Positions 33,165-45,502 are shown, counted from the first letter of the stretch. The stretch is DNA of 64,000 bases from Notamacropus eugenii (GCF_028372415.1 NC_092872.1:15094479-15158478), one strand, 5' to 3'. Made by a program: numbers and translations. Notes: generated from the sequence alone by a model not told the origin.

Positions 33165-33965
33165 AAGCTATCAATAGTTACCTGAATAGATGCTTAAAAT
33201 TATTAATAATCACACAAAAGCAAATTAAAACAACCCTGATGATCATACCTCTAAAGTTAGAAAAGATAGTAAAATATGGAAAACTTTATTGGGGCGGGGT
33301 TATGGCAAGAAAGGCATGCATGGTAACTCATTGCTGGTTAATCTTGTAGTTGGTTCACTTTCTGAACATAATTTGGAATTATGCAAAAGAAGTTACTAAA
33401 TTACTCATCCCATCTGACCCTCATATTCTACTATGAATGTATACAGCAAGGAAGTTATTGATAGCAAGGAGAGATTAAAAACAAAAGCAGTCACAGCAGC
33501 ATTATTTGTAACAAGAAAGAGCTTGCAACAAAATATTTATCAAGATGAGATATGCTTATTTTCTCCCCAATTGTAACGTGAAATCCTTGAAAAATAGGAA
33601 TGATTTCATTGACTGCAGTTCTACAGACACTACCTAGCATAGTGCCTGCCACTTTGTTAACATTTAAATGCTTGTTGATTCAACTGATTGACTGAATGGT
33701 CCAATGCATCATTGTATAAAATGAAATAGAATATGATTGTATTATTAGGAATGAAGAAAATTAAAAAAAAATCATGGGGGAGACTGGTATGAAGTGTTGC
33801 AGACTGAAGAAAAATATACACAGCGAGGACAACAGTGTACAAAAAACCCAAGAAATCTGTCAATATCGAGCAACAATGAAACTGGCAAAAATATACGTTA
33901 ATATTAGTACCCTACTACTGGAAGACAAGCCATATTCCTCCTTTCTGTTAACAGTCAATAAATAA
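33165..33965 (+). mobile_element. L1 ORF2 C-terminal fragment, split
   Basis: Sense wording acataatttggaattatgca, catcccatctgaccctcata, cacagcagcattatttgtaa, then, after an interruption at about 33572-33695, catcattgtataaaatgaaa and ggtatgaagtgttgcagact. Frames are broken. Confidence 0.75.
33572..33695 (+). repeat. L2/MIR-type 3' end inside the L1 fragment
   Basis: ctacctagcatagtgcctgc, then catttaaatgcttgttgatt and a gattgactgaa end. Confidence 0.55.
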
Positions 33966-33984
33966 ACCTACTGTTTTGGGAGAA

Positions 33985-34245
33985 TGTATTTTGTAGGTAG
34001 AAGTATGCTGGTCCCAGCTTATACTCAATTGTTAAATTTTCAATGTGAGCTTTTATGCCTTTGAAATAGGCAAATCATACAAATCAGAGATTGGTTTGTA
34101 ATTTGTTGACTGTCTAGACTTAAGAAAGTGATAGAGAAGATGTCAGTAATATAGATTAAACTTGAAAATGTATCTTATGTACCTTATTTTTCAGGGGGAG
34201 CTCTTTGTTAAACATTTACCATCTCACTCCTGTTTGTAGAGGAGT
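33985..34245. repeat. Unassigned dispersed sequence, copy 1
   Basis: Shares wording in order with 41910-42160: gttaaattttca.tgtgagc, ttgttgactg.c.agact, aagaaagtgat.ga.aa, cagattaaa, gttaaacat. About 250 bases each, same orientation. The family is unknown to me. Confidence 0.6.
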
Positions 34246-34972
34246 TTGGGTGTTGGCAAATGGCTTTTGTGCAAAAACAAAAACGTACCCATAAGTTATT
34301 TTAAAATATACTAAGAATTAAAAAGATAAATTAATAGATCATAAATCAAAATCTTATGATAATCATGTATGAAGAAAATACTTAAGATATCATGCACTGT
34401 GTGTTTACATATACACACATATATGTCTACTGAACATATGCTTCTACAAACACGTAACCATTGTGTTTTCATAATACACATTTTATGAATAACTTGGTGA
34501 TAAAATCCCAGATTATCCCTTCTGAAAGTAGGAAGTTTGTTATTTGCAAATGAATATACCTTTTTTTGTTGTTACAACTGAAGGTAAGCCTTGGGGCAGA
34601 CTACATCAGGAAATGAATGATATTTTTTCAAAATGCTTTAATAAAGCATTAAAAAAAAGAAAATGAGTTACCTTCTTTACAGGAATCACAAAATAATTCA
34701 GGAAGAATATTCTTCCTCTTCCTTTCAGACTTCTCTAAACCACAGCTGAACATTATGAATTACACATTAAATACAAAATGCACTCCAGGGCACTTGCATC
34801 TTCTGAATCTAAACTAGATATGTTCCAGCTAGGAGAACAAAAACATTTTAAAGGAAAGGGGATAGTATTAGAGAAATACAAGGTATTTTAAGAATAATAA
34901 GGATTAGTTACATTGTGCAAGTGACCTGCTTATAGTGACAGAGATTAAACACATTTCTTTAATAGGGATACC
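34246..34972. other. Unassigned AT-rich stretch
   Basis: No gene or repeat recognised. Confidence 0.45.
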
Positions 34973-34974
34973 TT

Positions 34975-35220
34975 ATACAATACTTTACACATGCATTATT
35001 TTACAAACTGTTTTCTCTTTCATTATCTTATATGACCCTCTTAACAACACAATAAAGTAGGTAGAGAAAGTACCATTATCCTTACCCTGCAGATGAAAAA
35101 TCTAAGACTAAGAGAGATGATATAATTATTCAAGGTCGAATAGCTTATAATTGACCTAGCCAAGGTTCAAAACTAGATTTTCTAATTATAAATTCATTGT
35201 GCTTTCTACTATGTACCACA
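34975..35220 (-). repeat. MIR SINE
   Basis: Reverse MIR wording: ttacacatgcattattttac, aataaagtaggtagagaaag, accattatccttaccctgca, gatgaaaaatctaagactaa. Confidence 0.75.
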
Positions 35221-35334
35221 CTGTTATTTTTCTATTAAAAATAAGTGTATACCTTAGTGTCCTATTGGGATACTAATTATATTAGCTCTGTATTTTAAAA
35301 TGTATTACACTTCAAAAATATTTTGGTTTATATC

Positions 35335-35575
35335 ATAATAGCTAGCATTTTAAGGTGTGTAAAGCATTTACATGTGTTATCTCATTTGATCCTCACAACA
35401 ACCCTATGGGGAAAGCACTATTATTATCCTCATTTTTTCAGATGGGGAAACTGAGGCTTACCTGGAATCACATAGTTAATGTGTGTCTGAGGCAGGATCA
35501 GAACTCACGTCTTGCTGACTGCAAGTTCAGCACACTACCCACGATAGCACCTAGCTGCTATTTCACAATCTATCC
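35335..35575 (-). repeat. MIR/CORE SINE
   Basis: gctagcattttaaggtgtgt, ttatctcatttgatcctcac, agatggggaaactgaggctt, then the reverse tRNA-head end gatagcacctagctgc. Confidence 0.87.
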
Positions 35576-35922
35576 CTCCCTTTCTCAAAGAGCCATCACT
35601 TTTTAACAAAGAATAAGAGAGGAGGGGAAGTAGTTTAGCAAAACTAAATAGTACATCAGCTGAATCCAATAGTATGTGCGTACTATTCATTCATAGCCTC
35701 CCACTACTACAAAGAAGGGACAGGGGTACATTTCCCTATCTCTTCTTCAGGGACAAGTTTGGTTATTATACTTATCCATCATTTCAATACCTTTTCTGTG
35801 TTCCTTCTATTTTTATTGTTTTAGTCATTGTACGTATCGTTTTCCTTTGTGTATATTGTTAGTTAATCACTGACAAAGTCAAGGATCAGACCCAAATTTT
35901 TTATTACTTTATCTTGTAACAG
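35576..35922. other. Unassigned stretch
   Basis: No gene or repeat recognised. Confidence 0.4.
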
Positions 35923-35924
35923 TT

Positions 35925-36985
35925 GGCATAACTTTTATTATGCTTCTTTGTATTCATATTCATCATTAGTTTTGGCACAGTAAAATGACATTGCATTACA
36001 TTCACATGCCACAATTTGTTTAGCCATTCCCCAATCACTAGACATTTTTGTTTCTAATATTTTTTGCTGCTACAAAGAGTGCTATTACAAATATTTTGGT
36101 GTATGTGAGATCTGTATTTTACCTTTGACCTTCTTGGAACGTATACCTAGCAGGGGGTTATCTGGGGTAAAGGGTTAGTATGTTTCAGTTAGTTTCTTAG
36201 TGTAATTTGATTTCCAGAATGATTGGACCAATTTATACATCCACCCATACTATATTAGTGTCTTTCTGCAGTCCCTCTAACACTGACTATTTTCATCCCT
36301 TCTCCTCCTTGATAATTTTCTATGTGTACAATATGACTTTAGATTCTTTTGGTTTGAATTTCTCTCATTTGTGCTTTAGAGCAATATTTCACATGCTTAT
36401 TTGGATCTTTTCTTTTGAGAACTCTTTGTTCATATCCTTTGACCACTTACCTACTGAGAAATGACTCCAGATCTTGGATATGGAATAACTCAATATATAC
36501 ATGATGCAATATCAAACCCTTGTCAGAAATATTTGATGCAAAGTCTTTTTCTGCAGCTGATTAGTTTCCTTCACAACTTCATTGCATCAATTTTGATTGT
36601 AGAGATGCTTTTCAATATCACGCCATTGAAATTATTTATTTTATCTTTTGTAGTTGCCTATATTCTTTCTTTGGATAAGAATATGTATACTATCCATGAA
36701 TGCAAAAGATACCTGATCTAGATATCCTCCAATTATTTTTTATTCTGTGACCTTTAATTGTATTCATTTTGAGCTATTTTCATATGTACATTAAGATGTT
36801 GGTCTAGTTTCTGTCAAACCTCCTTCCAGCTTTTCCAGTAATTTTTGTCAAGTCTAGTTTATTTGTTCCTGATTCTTCTCTAGTCTGTTCCTTTGAGTTA
36901 CTTTCCTATTTTTTTTTTAACCAGTATCATTTTCCTAATGATGTCAAACATATAGTTTCGGTATAAAGCACTGGTAGAAATTTAA
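35925..36985 (-). mobile_element. L1 ORF2 fragment
   Basis: Antisense L1 ORF2 over about 1 kb: catgccacaatttgtttagc, cattccccaatcactagaca, ctacaaagagtgctattaca, ttccagaatgattggaccaa, atcctttgaccacttaccta, aacccttgtcagaaatattt, in the order of the ORF2 C-terminal half. No open sense frame. Confidence 0.82.
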
Positions 36986-37034
36986 CTGTTGCTTTGGCAG
37001 AGGGAATTCCAAGCATTGGAAATAGTATTTGTTA

Positions 37035-37232
37035 TTATATGTTGTCATTTGCCCTCTGTTCACAAAGAACACCATGGCATCAGGAAGGTGATGCCATGAC
37101 GTGCAAGCAAATTGAATTTAAATGAGAGAGTACTGTGCAAAGTCACCAGTTTCACTTTTTCCTCTGGAGCCACCTGGATCCAGTCACCAGATATAGATCA
37201 GAATGACTGAAGATGGCCCTGGGTGGAAAAGT
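37035..37232 (-). mobile_element. SINE tail module (RTE-like)
   Basis: Plus-strand wording gtgatgccatgacgtgcaag, tgcaaagtcaccagtttcac, agccacctggatccagtcac, agatatagatcagaatgact; same module as in 30215-30525. The SINE head is missing. Confidence 0.75.
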
Positions 37233-37239
37233 ATGGCTG

Positions 37240-37445
37240 AAGCATAGAATGTGTAAGAGAGTAATATGGAGTAAAGGGGGCAACAGTGGTGTGGCTCCAA
37301 GTTTTAAGCCAAGCCTCAATGGCTAAACAAAGGAGTCCAAATTTGACATATGTGCAGTGGAAAACCACCAATGATTTTTAAGCAAAATAGTGGAAATGAC
37401 CAGACTTATGTATAAGAAATATTATTATGACCTTGGTATAAGGGA
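37240..37445 (+). repeat. Unassigned old interspersed repeat, copy 2
   Basis: ggctaaacaaaggagtccaa and aatggaaatgaccagactta-like wording matches the interior of 39845-40395. Confidence 0.4.
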
Positions 37446-37674
37446 TAGATAGGAGGAGAATATAGTAGAAAAGCAGAAGAGTGGTAAAATTCAAAGTCTT
37501 TTGTTGATGGTTCACTTACTTTTATCCTATGTTTAATACAGATTTTCTTGTACTCAAGCAAAATGAATTCTTACAGTGACTGAGCCAAAAAAAGCATGTG
37601 TCATTCTGCATCTTAAGTTTATTTGGCTTGTCCATGCATGTCTTTTAAGATTTTTTTCCCCAGTTGAGTGAGGA

Positions 37675-38000
37675 AGTGTTGTTTGTCCTTCATTTTGGAA
37701 GAGGACCAATGACATCATGGGGTGATGTCTTCACTTCTACATGAACTGGATTTAAGTGAGGGAGAGTGGCACAAAGTCATCGGCCTCTTCTCTCTTCCAG
37801 AATCATCAAACTCCAGTGGCAAAGACAAAAGTCAAGATGACTGGCAATAACTTGGCATAGAGTGGATGACCTTGGTGTCTTTATTATCTGATCAAACTCT
37901 TAGCACTCCATGACACCTGCTTCATTTGCCTTCATGGCCATTTGGAAAAATTGTTCCCATCCTCCCATTCTACCTGGAGAAAGTCTTCACATGCTTGGGG
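37675..38000 (-). mobile_element. SINE tail module, longer version
   Basis: gtccttcattttggaagagg, caatgacatcatggggtgat, aatcatcaaactccagtggc, then caaactcttagcactccatg and gccttcatggccatttggaa. Confidence 0.75.
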
Positions 38001-38169
38001 TAAACATTACCCTAAGTCACCAACAGGTTTGAGGCTATGTGATGAAGTAAGAGGAGATGAAAGAAACAGTTACAAATCAGAAAAAATGAACAAATTAAAT
38101 TTTTAAAAATGATCACAAGTTAAAGTCAAGAGATCATTGTTCTATCCCTACTTTTAAATTTTTTATTAT

Positions 38170-39632
38170 TTTTAAAAATTAATTTATTTTTAGTTTTCAG
38201 TATTCATTTCCACAAGATTTTGAGTTCTAAATTCTCTCCATCTCTCCACTCTGCCCATTTCAAGACAGCATGCATTCTAATTACTCCTTCCCCTAATTTG
38301 ACCTCCCTTCTATCCCATTCCTCCTTGCTCTTATTCCCATCTCCTCTATTTTCTTGTAGGACGAGATAGATTTCCATACCCCAATTACTTGACTATTTTG
38401 TTTCCTAATTGCATATAGAAACAATTTTAACATTTGTTTTTATAACTTTGAGTTCCAACTTCTCTCTCTCCCTCCCTCTCCACCCATCCCCACTGAGAAG
38501 GCAAGCAATTTGATATATGTTATACATGTGTAGTTATGCAAAAGACTTCCATAAAAGTCATATTGTGAAAGACTAACTATATTACCTTGCATCCTATCCT
38601 GCTTCCCATTTATTATATTCTATCTTTTGACCCTATCCTTCCTCAAAAGTGTTTGCTTCTAACTACAAACCTCCTCCCATTTGCCCTCCCTTCTATCATC
38701 CTCCCATACCCCACTTCTCCCCTTCCCCCTACTTTTCTGAAGTGTAAGATAGATTTTCATACCAAATTGAGTGTGTATGTTATTCTCTCCTTGAGCCAAA
38801 TGTGATGAGAGTAAGGCTCACTCTTTCCCTCTTACTTCCCCCCTCTTCTCCTCCATTGCAAAAACTTTTTCTTTCCTCTTTTATGTGAGAGATAATTTGC
38901 CCCCTTCTATTTCTCCCTTTCTCTTCCCAATATATTCCTCTCTCATCCCTTATTTTTATTTTTTAGATATTATCCCTTCCTATTCTATTCACCCTGTGCC
39001 TTCTGTATATATATAAAATCCCTCCAACTACCTTGATACTTGGAAAAGTTTGAAGAGTTCCAAATATTATCTTTCCATGGAGGAATGCAAACAGTTCAAC
39101 TTTAGTAAGTCCTTTATGATTTCTCTTTCCTGTTCACCTTTTCATGATCTCTTGATTCTTGTGATTGAAAATCAGATTTTCTATTCAGCTCTGGTATTTT
39201 CATCAAGAATGCTTGAAAGTCCTCTATTTCATCGAATGATCATTTTCCCTCTGAAGTATTACACTAATTTTTGCTGGGTAGGTGATTCTTGGTTTTAATC
39301 CTAGCTCCTTTGACCTCTGGAATATCATATTCCAAGCTCTCTGATCCCTTAATGTAGAAACTGCTAGATCTTGTGTTATCCTGATTGTATTTCCACAATA
39401 CTCAGATTGTTTCTTTCTGACTGCTTGCAATATTTTCTTCTTGACCTGGGAGCTCTGGAATTTGGCTACCATATTCCTAGGAGTTTTCTTTTGGGGATCT
39501 CTTTCAGGAGGTGATTGGAGGATTCTTTCAATATCTATTTTCCCCTCTGGTTCTAGAACTTCAGGGAAGTTTTCCTTGATAATTTCTTATGAAAGATGAT
39601 GTCTAGGCTCTTTTTTTTGATCATGGCTTCCA
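38170..39632 (-). mobile_element. HAL1-like element F, 5'-truncated
   Basis: 3' UTR from about 38170 to 39150, then the C-terminal part of ORF1 to about 39632, where the match stops. The ORF1-to-3' UTR junction is the same as in A, C, D and E, again with no ORF2. The simple repeat at the usual 3' UTR position is reduced to a short TA run (about 39006-39016). Confidence 0.87.
39224..39472 (-). pseudogene. ORF1 C-terminal fragment of element F
   Basis: The reading MVAKFQSSQVKKKILQAVRK to ELGLKPRITYPAKISVILQR is the end of the RRM and the C-terminal domain. The distal end is broken. Confidence 0.8.
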
Positions 39633-39644
39633 GGTAGTTTTTTG

Positions 39645-39745
39645 CTACTAGGTAGCTTCTTGAACTTGGGAAATTCACTTTGCCCTTCTAGGTCTCAGTT
39701 ATCCCCTAAGCAAAATGACAGAGTGGGTTAGACTTTATGATTCTG
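39645..39745 (+). repeat. MIR-type SINE fragment
   Basis: cttgaacttgggaaattcac, ctaggtctcagttatcccct, aaaatgacagagtgggttag, then gattctgtgtga. Confidence 0.6.
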
Positions 39746-39844
39746 TGTGATCTAGAACTAGGACCAAAGAAATTAAGTGACTTGCTCTAGGGTAACCAAG
39801 ACTAAGAAATGGCACCATTTTGTTTTAGTGCAAGGCTCATTTTA

Positions 39845-40395
39845 CCTATAAATTTGATCAATAACCATTTATTAAAAACTATAGTTTAAGTACTGTCTTG
39901 AGTGCTGGGAATATAAAGAAAAAAACGAAAACCAGTCCCTACCCTCAAGGAACTTAAATTCTAGTGGAGATAACATATAAATAAATCAGTACACAAAAGA
40001 TGAATATGGAGTAGATAGATGGCAATGTTATAAAGATGACACCAGCAGGTTGGCAGTAAGAGGTGGGCAGAAAATGCCACCAAAGGAGGGAAGATAGTAT
40101 TTGAACTGAGTCTTGAAGAAAGCCCGGGATTCTAAAAGCATTCCAGGAATGAGGTCTGGCCAGTGCAATGGCTTGGAGATGGAAGGTACAAGGCTTCTGT
40201 GTAAGGAATAATGAGCCAACCCATATGGATTGACCATAGGGTATATGGGGGAGAGTAATATGAAAGAAGACTGGAAAAGCAGGAAGGTGCCAGATGGTGA
40301 AAAGCTTTAAATGCCAAACAAAGAATTTTATACTTAATCCTAGGAGTAATAGGAAGCCATTGGAGACATGAATTTTCTGTAACAAATGTGATGAT
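39845..40395 (+). repeat. Unassigned old interspersed repeat, copy 3 (longest)
   Basis: tgagtgctgggaatataaag, ccctcaaggaacttaaattc, tttgaactgagtcttgaaga, aagcattccaggaatgaggt, ggtgaaaagctttaaatgcc, aggaagccattggagacatg in order. Three copies in the window, all decayed. Confidence 0.6.
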
Positions 40396-41905
40396 AAGTA
40401 TACAATATGTAGTCTGAGGGAGATTTTGCCAGGGCTCCCCTTTCAGGTATTCTAAGATTCTTCCTAAGATTACTCCAAGAGGAACATCTATATGGAAGTC
40501 TGTTCTGAACTGTGACCTGTTTTTTTTTAAGTGCTCTGGGATTTCAGCCACCTGAAATCTCTTGAAGGGGATCATATTGGCAGCTGATCCTTGAAAAGAA
40601 ACCTCTCTTTTAATTGCATAACATGACCCCCATCTACAAAACTGTCCTTGAATCCACCTTCTTGTCTTTACAGGTGTAAATTACTAAAGCAAACACTATA
40701 ATCATGTGCCAAAAATAAGAATCGTGTGGTAAAGGAACACATTGATCTGTTACAGGATATGAGGGATAACCAGTGATGAGCCCACTTGATCTACTGGTAT
40801 CCATACAATGCCAAGACATTTAGGGAAAGAGCCTTAGTTCTTGGGATAAGATTCATGAGAAGATATGAACAACAGTGGTATGGGATTAAAAGGCATAGGC
40901 ATGTTGCATGTTAAGTACCACTGACATCACCAAGATCACAGATTCATCAAAGTAACTTGTCTGTTTAAGAGATATTGATTATGTAATCCCTCAGTGATGA
41001 ACTCGCCACTTGCCTTGTTACCCCTCATTCCAGGTATGCCAGATGGCATTTTTTCTCTCTTCCAGAAAATTCAAGTCACCAGTCACCATCGTATGTTCTA
41101 TATTCTTTCTCTATCATGGATCTTTATTTAGGGTTCGTGGGTTTGCATGTTACAAAACTTCCCATGATGCCTATGGACTACATAGCATGTCACATAAACT
41201 CAGCATCCTATGGTTGGGCAACCTACATTAAACACACAAGAAAAATTATATTGATACCATCTCATTGGGTAGAGGATGGCAGAGAAAACTTCCCAAAATT
41301 CAGTCAAGTGGCTAAATTACCCTTTTCTGATCATCTCCCCTTCCCCATCTCTCCAGCAGCCCTAGTCATCAGGATTAGTTTCTGGAATAAGTAAAGTGAT
41401 TGTGTAGGCACTTATATAATGTGATTAGAGAGGAGGCTATTATTGTCAAGATATTTTCCTTTGATTGGGTACCATACTGTATGAAATTTTACAATTCGAG
41501 CTTTATTTCTTTGTGCTCTTCTCTCCATTTAAAAAATCCAAATAATCCTATGTAATAATACTTCTAATGTAAATAATGCATTAAACCAAATTACTCAAGA
41601 GATAAATGAGCTGACATATAATTTACAAAAAAAAAAAAAAAATCCTTAGAGTGGGGAAAGACCTTAAGGGATCATATGATCTTCTCTCCCACTCCAACCC
41701 AATTAACCAGAGCAGGAAAAAAAAGCACCTGAATTCCCACTGAAAGTGGGAAAAGGACAGGGACAATAAAGGTTAGGTTCTTATCTGCTGTGCAATTTAA
41801 CCTAGAGTTAAACCTGTCAGAATGCAGCAACACCAGTCCAAGGAACAGGTGAGAGCTGAGGTTCTGCTTGAGTTGAGGTCAGTTCTTCTGACAAAAAAAT
41901 GGCGA
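40396..41905. other. Unassigned stretch
   Basis: Poly(A) at 41628-41642, followed by a small MIR-like piece (ccttaagggatcatatgatc). Otherwise nothing recognised. Confidence 0.4.
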
Positions 41906-41909
41906 ATGG

Positions 41910-42160
41910 TAGTCAGGGTTGTGTAGAGTTAGCTCATGCCAGCTCTCACAAAGAGCCATGGTTAAATTTTCAGAGTGAGCATTCATACCTTGAAAACCCT
42001 CAAATGCTAAAAATAAGGTTATAATTCTTGTTTTGTTGACTGCCCAGACTCTAAATTTAAGAAAGTGATGGATAATATTTTAATAATACAGATTAAATTC
42101 AAAAGTTTTGCATACATCCCCCCATCCCAAGAAAGTCAGTTGTTAAACATCAGCACACAA
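41910..42160. repeat. Unassigned dispersed sequence, copy 2
   Basis: Pairs with 33985-34245: ggttaaattttcagagtgag, ttgttgactgcccagactct, aagaaagtgatggataatat, cagattaaattcaaaagttt. Confidence 0.6.
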
Positions 42161-42304
42161 CGGATGATAGTCACTAAGTATTTCAGGTGATCAAGGGTTG
42201 CCTATAGTAATCAAAACAAATTCTAATCCCAGTAATACCATGTATGGCACCTTCCATTAAGAGCTATTCAAAACACCCTCATGCTTGTGTACACACATGA
42301 TTCA

Positions 42305-42495
42305 TATACACATTTCAGGCCTAGAACATAAGATATTAGAGACCGATGGTGCTTTTTAAGTAGACTCTAATCCAACCCTCTCACTTAACAAATGAGGAAA
42401 CTGGAACCAAGAAGAGAGGACATGACTTGTTCCAGCTCATACAGTGACAGTCAGGAATATCCTGGATTTCCTGACTCTCAAGCTAACACATTCAG
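42305..42495 (-). repeat. MIR-type SINE
   Basis: taatccaaccctctcactta, aacaaatgaggaaactggaa, tccagctcatacagtgacag in reverse MIR order. Confidence 0.7.
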
Positions 42496-42789
42496 GGTGT
42501 CTCCCTGAAAGGAGAATTATATAAAACTCAATTTCCTTCTTACTCAGGAGTAGTTAAGTCAAATGTAAGCATAGTTAGCTTTGGGGGTTTTGCGAAGATT
42601 GATTGGAAGATTCAAATGAATATTTAATCTGGGCATGATAGAACTGAGAAGCAAATACAGGAGTCACAATTATTTATTCCATATTGTAGTAACCCTATAG
42701 TCTTCAGTGGTGCTGAATGTCAGGTTTCTATCATGAAGATTACTAAGGAATTAAATAAAAACCTTAAGTTTTTTTCTTAATTGAGGCAT
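42496..42789. other. Unassigned stretch
   Basis: Nothing recognised. Confidence 0.4.
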
Positions 42790-42935
42790 CTTATGTTTTC
42801 TTAAATCATTAATCATTTTTCAATTGTGTCCAAGTCTTTGTGAACGTATTTAGGGTTTTCTTGGCAAAGACACTGGATTGATTTGCCATTTCCTTCTCTA
42901 GCTCATTTTACAGATGAGAATTAAATAGTTATTTT
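42790..42935 (-). mobile_element. CORE SINE 3' part
   Basis: tagggttttcttggcaaaga, ttgatttgccatttccttct, agctcattttacagatgaga: reverse of the SINE tail seen at 49808-50050. Confidence 0.8.
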
Positions 42936-43179
42936 TTAAAAACCTCATACAGACAATATGATTACACTTGACTTGGCCTTGCAGTTTGATTATCGTTAAC
43001 AAGAGAATTCAGTCACGATATACTTCAGTTTCTACAGTAGTTACAGCATATCAACAATGCTGCTGGCTTAGGCAATTTTTAAAAATACCTCTTAGAAACA
43101 CAGGCTAGATGATAGCAGTATCCTCCAAGAATAAAAAGCCCCTCTTCGATTTCTGTGTGTTATTCAACTGCCATGTATG

Positions 43180-43350
43180 AGAGTGGAAGAATTTTGGACT
43201 TGGAGTTAGAAAACCTGAGTGTGAATTCTGATTCCTATTTGGGTTTCTTTGGTGAGACACTTCACTGTTAAATCCTCAGCTTCTTTTTTTCTTCTTTGTA
43301 AAATGGGGTTTCATTAGAACATCATCTTACGTCTGTTCTAAATTTATGAT
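43180..43350 (+). repeat. MIR-type SINE
   Basis: gaattttggacttggagtta, aacctgagtgtgaattctga, tttgtaaaatggggtttcat. Confidence 0.65.
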
Positions 43351-43351
43351 G

Positions 43352-43870
43352 TCATACCATAGCTTACCATCTCAGTTCTTTAACACAGTCAGAATCCCGA
43401 GATCTTTTTGTCAAAAAGGTGAAAATTATGTTTTTCCAATTTTCCCTGGGACCATGTCTTTATCTTCATGCTGGCCATTTTTTGTCACGTTACTACCGCT
43501 GCTGCTTTATCCTCCAAACTTGACCAACAGAGAACACTTTTGGAAGGAGTTAAGTCTCTGACCATCATCCTCATCTCCTCACACCCAGCTCCCCAGTAGC
43601 TTTAGACTACACCCATGGGACCCCTGGTTAACTTGTCTAAGCTTGCCTGGAGCTGGATCTCACCACAATTCTCTGACCATGTACAGATTACACTTCCTCT
43701 AGTGCAATCCACCTCCCCCCTCCAGCTTTTTTTTATTTCTCTTCCTTTGTGAGGACATAAACTCCTTGAGATTAGGGACTTTGCATTGCTTGTTTTTGGT
43801 TTTCTCCACCCAACTCCCTTAGTTCAGTATGTGGTACACTGTAATGTTAATAAATGCTTTATCTATCTAT
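43352..43870 (+). repeat. L2-type relic, copy 1 of 2 in tandem
   Basis: atcttcatgctggccatttt, accatcatcctcatctcctc, ataaactccttgagattagg, gtgtggtac-like tail and taataaatgctttatctatc. A similar order follows at 43925. Confidence 0.55.
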
Positions 43871-43924
43871 CATCTGTCAATCATATATCTATCTATCTCT
43901 TGAGGGGAATAAATAGCTGCTCAG

Positions 43925-44268
43925 TGCAGAGCTGGGACCATGCATCCTCATCTTCACCCTAGCCATTTTCTGCCTTGTACCTTCATTGTTGCCTTCTCTT
44001 TTCTCCATTTCTCTTGCTGTAAACATTTTGAGACAATCATCACCTCTGGAAAGTGTCTACTGTTAGGTTTCTCTATTGTTCCACTCACCATCTCTGTGAC
44101 TTCCCAGACTAAATGTCCTGGCTACCACTCTCCCATATGCGTAGTACACCCTGTTAGAATGTAAGCTTCTTGAGAAAAAAATAGTTATTTTTGTATATTC
44201 CCAGAACTTAGCACAGTAGTTGGGATATAATAAGTGCTTAATAATTATTTCATTCATTCATTTATTAA
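43925..44268 (+). repeat. L2-type relic, copy 2 of 2 in tandem
   Basis: atcttcaccctagccatttt, gaatgtaagcttcttgagaa, ccagaacttagcacagtagt, aagtgcttaataattatttc. Confidence 0.6.
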
Positions 44269-44269
44269 T

Positions 44270-44525
44270 CATGAAATCCTGGAATGTGAGAGCCAGAAAG
44301 GACCCTAAGGTCCCTCCATCCTCCTTCCTCATGCATGAATCCAGATTCATAATATATAAGCACTAGGAGTAGTCTTAGACATTTAAATTAACATCCCATC
44401 TCTTTCACAAATAAGGAAACTGAATTAAAAAGAGAACCTAAATTATTTGCCTTGGGTCACAAGCCAGTTATTGACAGACTCAGAACTAGCACATACTACC
44501 TAAGGCACTAGAATTTCTTAACTAC
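44270..44525 (-). repeat. MIR-type SINE
   Basis: tggaatgtgagagccagaaa, acaaataaggaaactgaatt, cttgggtcacaagccagtta. Confidence 0.65.
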
Positions 44526-44574
44526 TTTCATGCCTTGCTCTTGGGGAGTCATCCATTAAATAGAAGTACCATGA

Positions 44575-44755
44575 TTTACTGAAAAGAACATGGAATTTCA
44601 AGTCAGATAACTTGGATATGTATCTCGGTTATTACACAGATGACAGTGGGAAAGTCACTTCCTCCCTCTGAGGCTCTGGGGGCTCCTTTGTAAAATGAGG
44701 GGGTTGGTTTACATCTTTTCTACTTTTACATTCTGTTAATATAAGATATTTCTTG
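44575..44755 (+). repeat. MIR-type SINE
   Basis: gtgggaaagtcacttcctcc, ctttgtaaaatgagggggtt, then the end wording acattctgttaa. Confidence 0.7.
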
Positions 44756-45039
44756 GAGTACTCTAATTCCTCTGTTACTTAGTTTTGAATATTTGAAAGA
44801 GACCTCCCATCAACTTGAAGATTAGGATTGTCATTCGATGCTTTGGAAACCAATAGGATGTGGAGAAATGTGTTAGCAGCTGCTCCTGACACTTGAATAT
44901 GGAAAAATGTCCCTGTGAGAATAGAAGCCATAAAAGAGACTTTTAAGCATTTAGCCACAGCCTACTTCACCATTCACACAACAATACCTCCCCAAGGTTA
45001 ATGTCCCTTTCTCTTCCATAGTTTGCTTATCTCTGGATA

Positions 45040-45120
45040 CTTTTTATTTTAGACTGGATCTTCTATCACTTAGCACAGTGCTTGGCACATAGTAAGCACT
45101 TTATAAATGCTTATTCCCTT
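45040..45120 (+). repeat. L2/MIR-type 3' end
   Basis: cacttagcacagtgcttggc, acatagtaagcactttataa, atgcttattccctt. Confidence 0.7.
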
Positions 45121-45248
45121 CTCTTACCCCTAGACTGGCAGTGCAGAGCCTACTAACAAATTTAAGCCCATACATGCAGGAAGAGCTTTAACCTACTCTT
45201 TTGACTTGGGCCAGTTTGCCCTTCTTTAGGCAATCCAGTTTTCACCTC

Positions 45249-45253
<5 letters not shown>

Positions 45254-45323
<70 letters not shown>
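45254..45323. repeat. (CT)n microsatellite
   Basis: About 70 bases of pure CT, followed by a C/T-rich stretch to about 45500. Open frames here (Arg-Glu or Ser-Leu runs) are products of the repeat. Confidence 0.97.
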
Positions 45324-45324
<1 letters not shown>

Positions 45325-45502
45325 CTCCCCCTTTCTCCCTCTTCTTCTTTGCTCTTTATTTCCCTATCCCCTCCCCTTTCCTCTACTTTTCCCTCCCGTT
45401 CTCTGTCTCTCTCTCTCCTTTTCCTCTCTCTTTCTCCCCACTCCCTTTCTCCTTCCTCCTCCTCACTTCCTTCCAGTCTCTCCCTCCCCCCTTCTCTCCT
45501 TG

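Noticed and set aside
36207-36721. Two plus-strand frames of 85-86 residues with membrane-like composition
   Set aside because: Antisense of L1 ORF2; T-rich antisense reads as hydrophobic residues.
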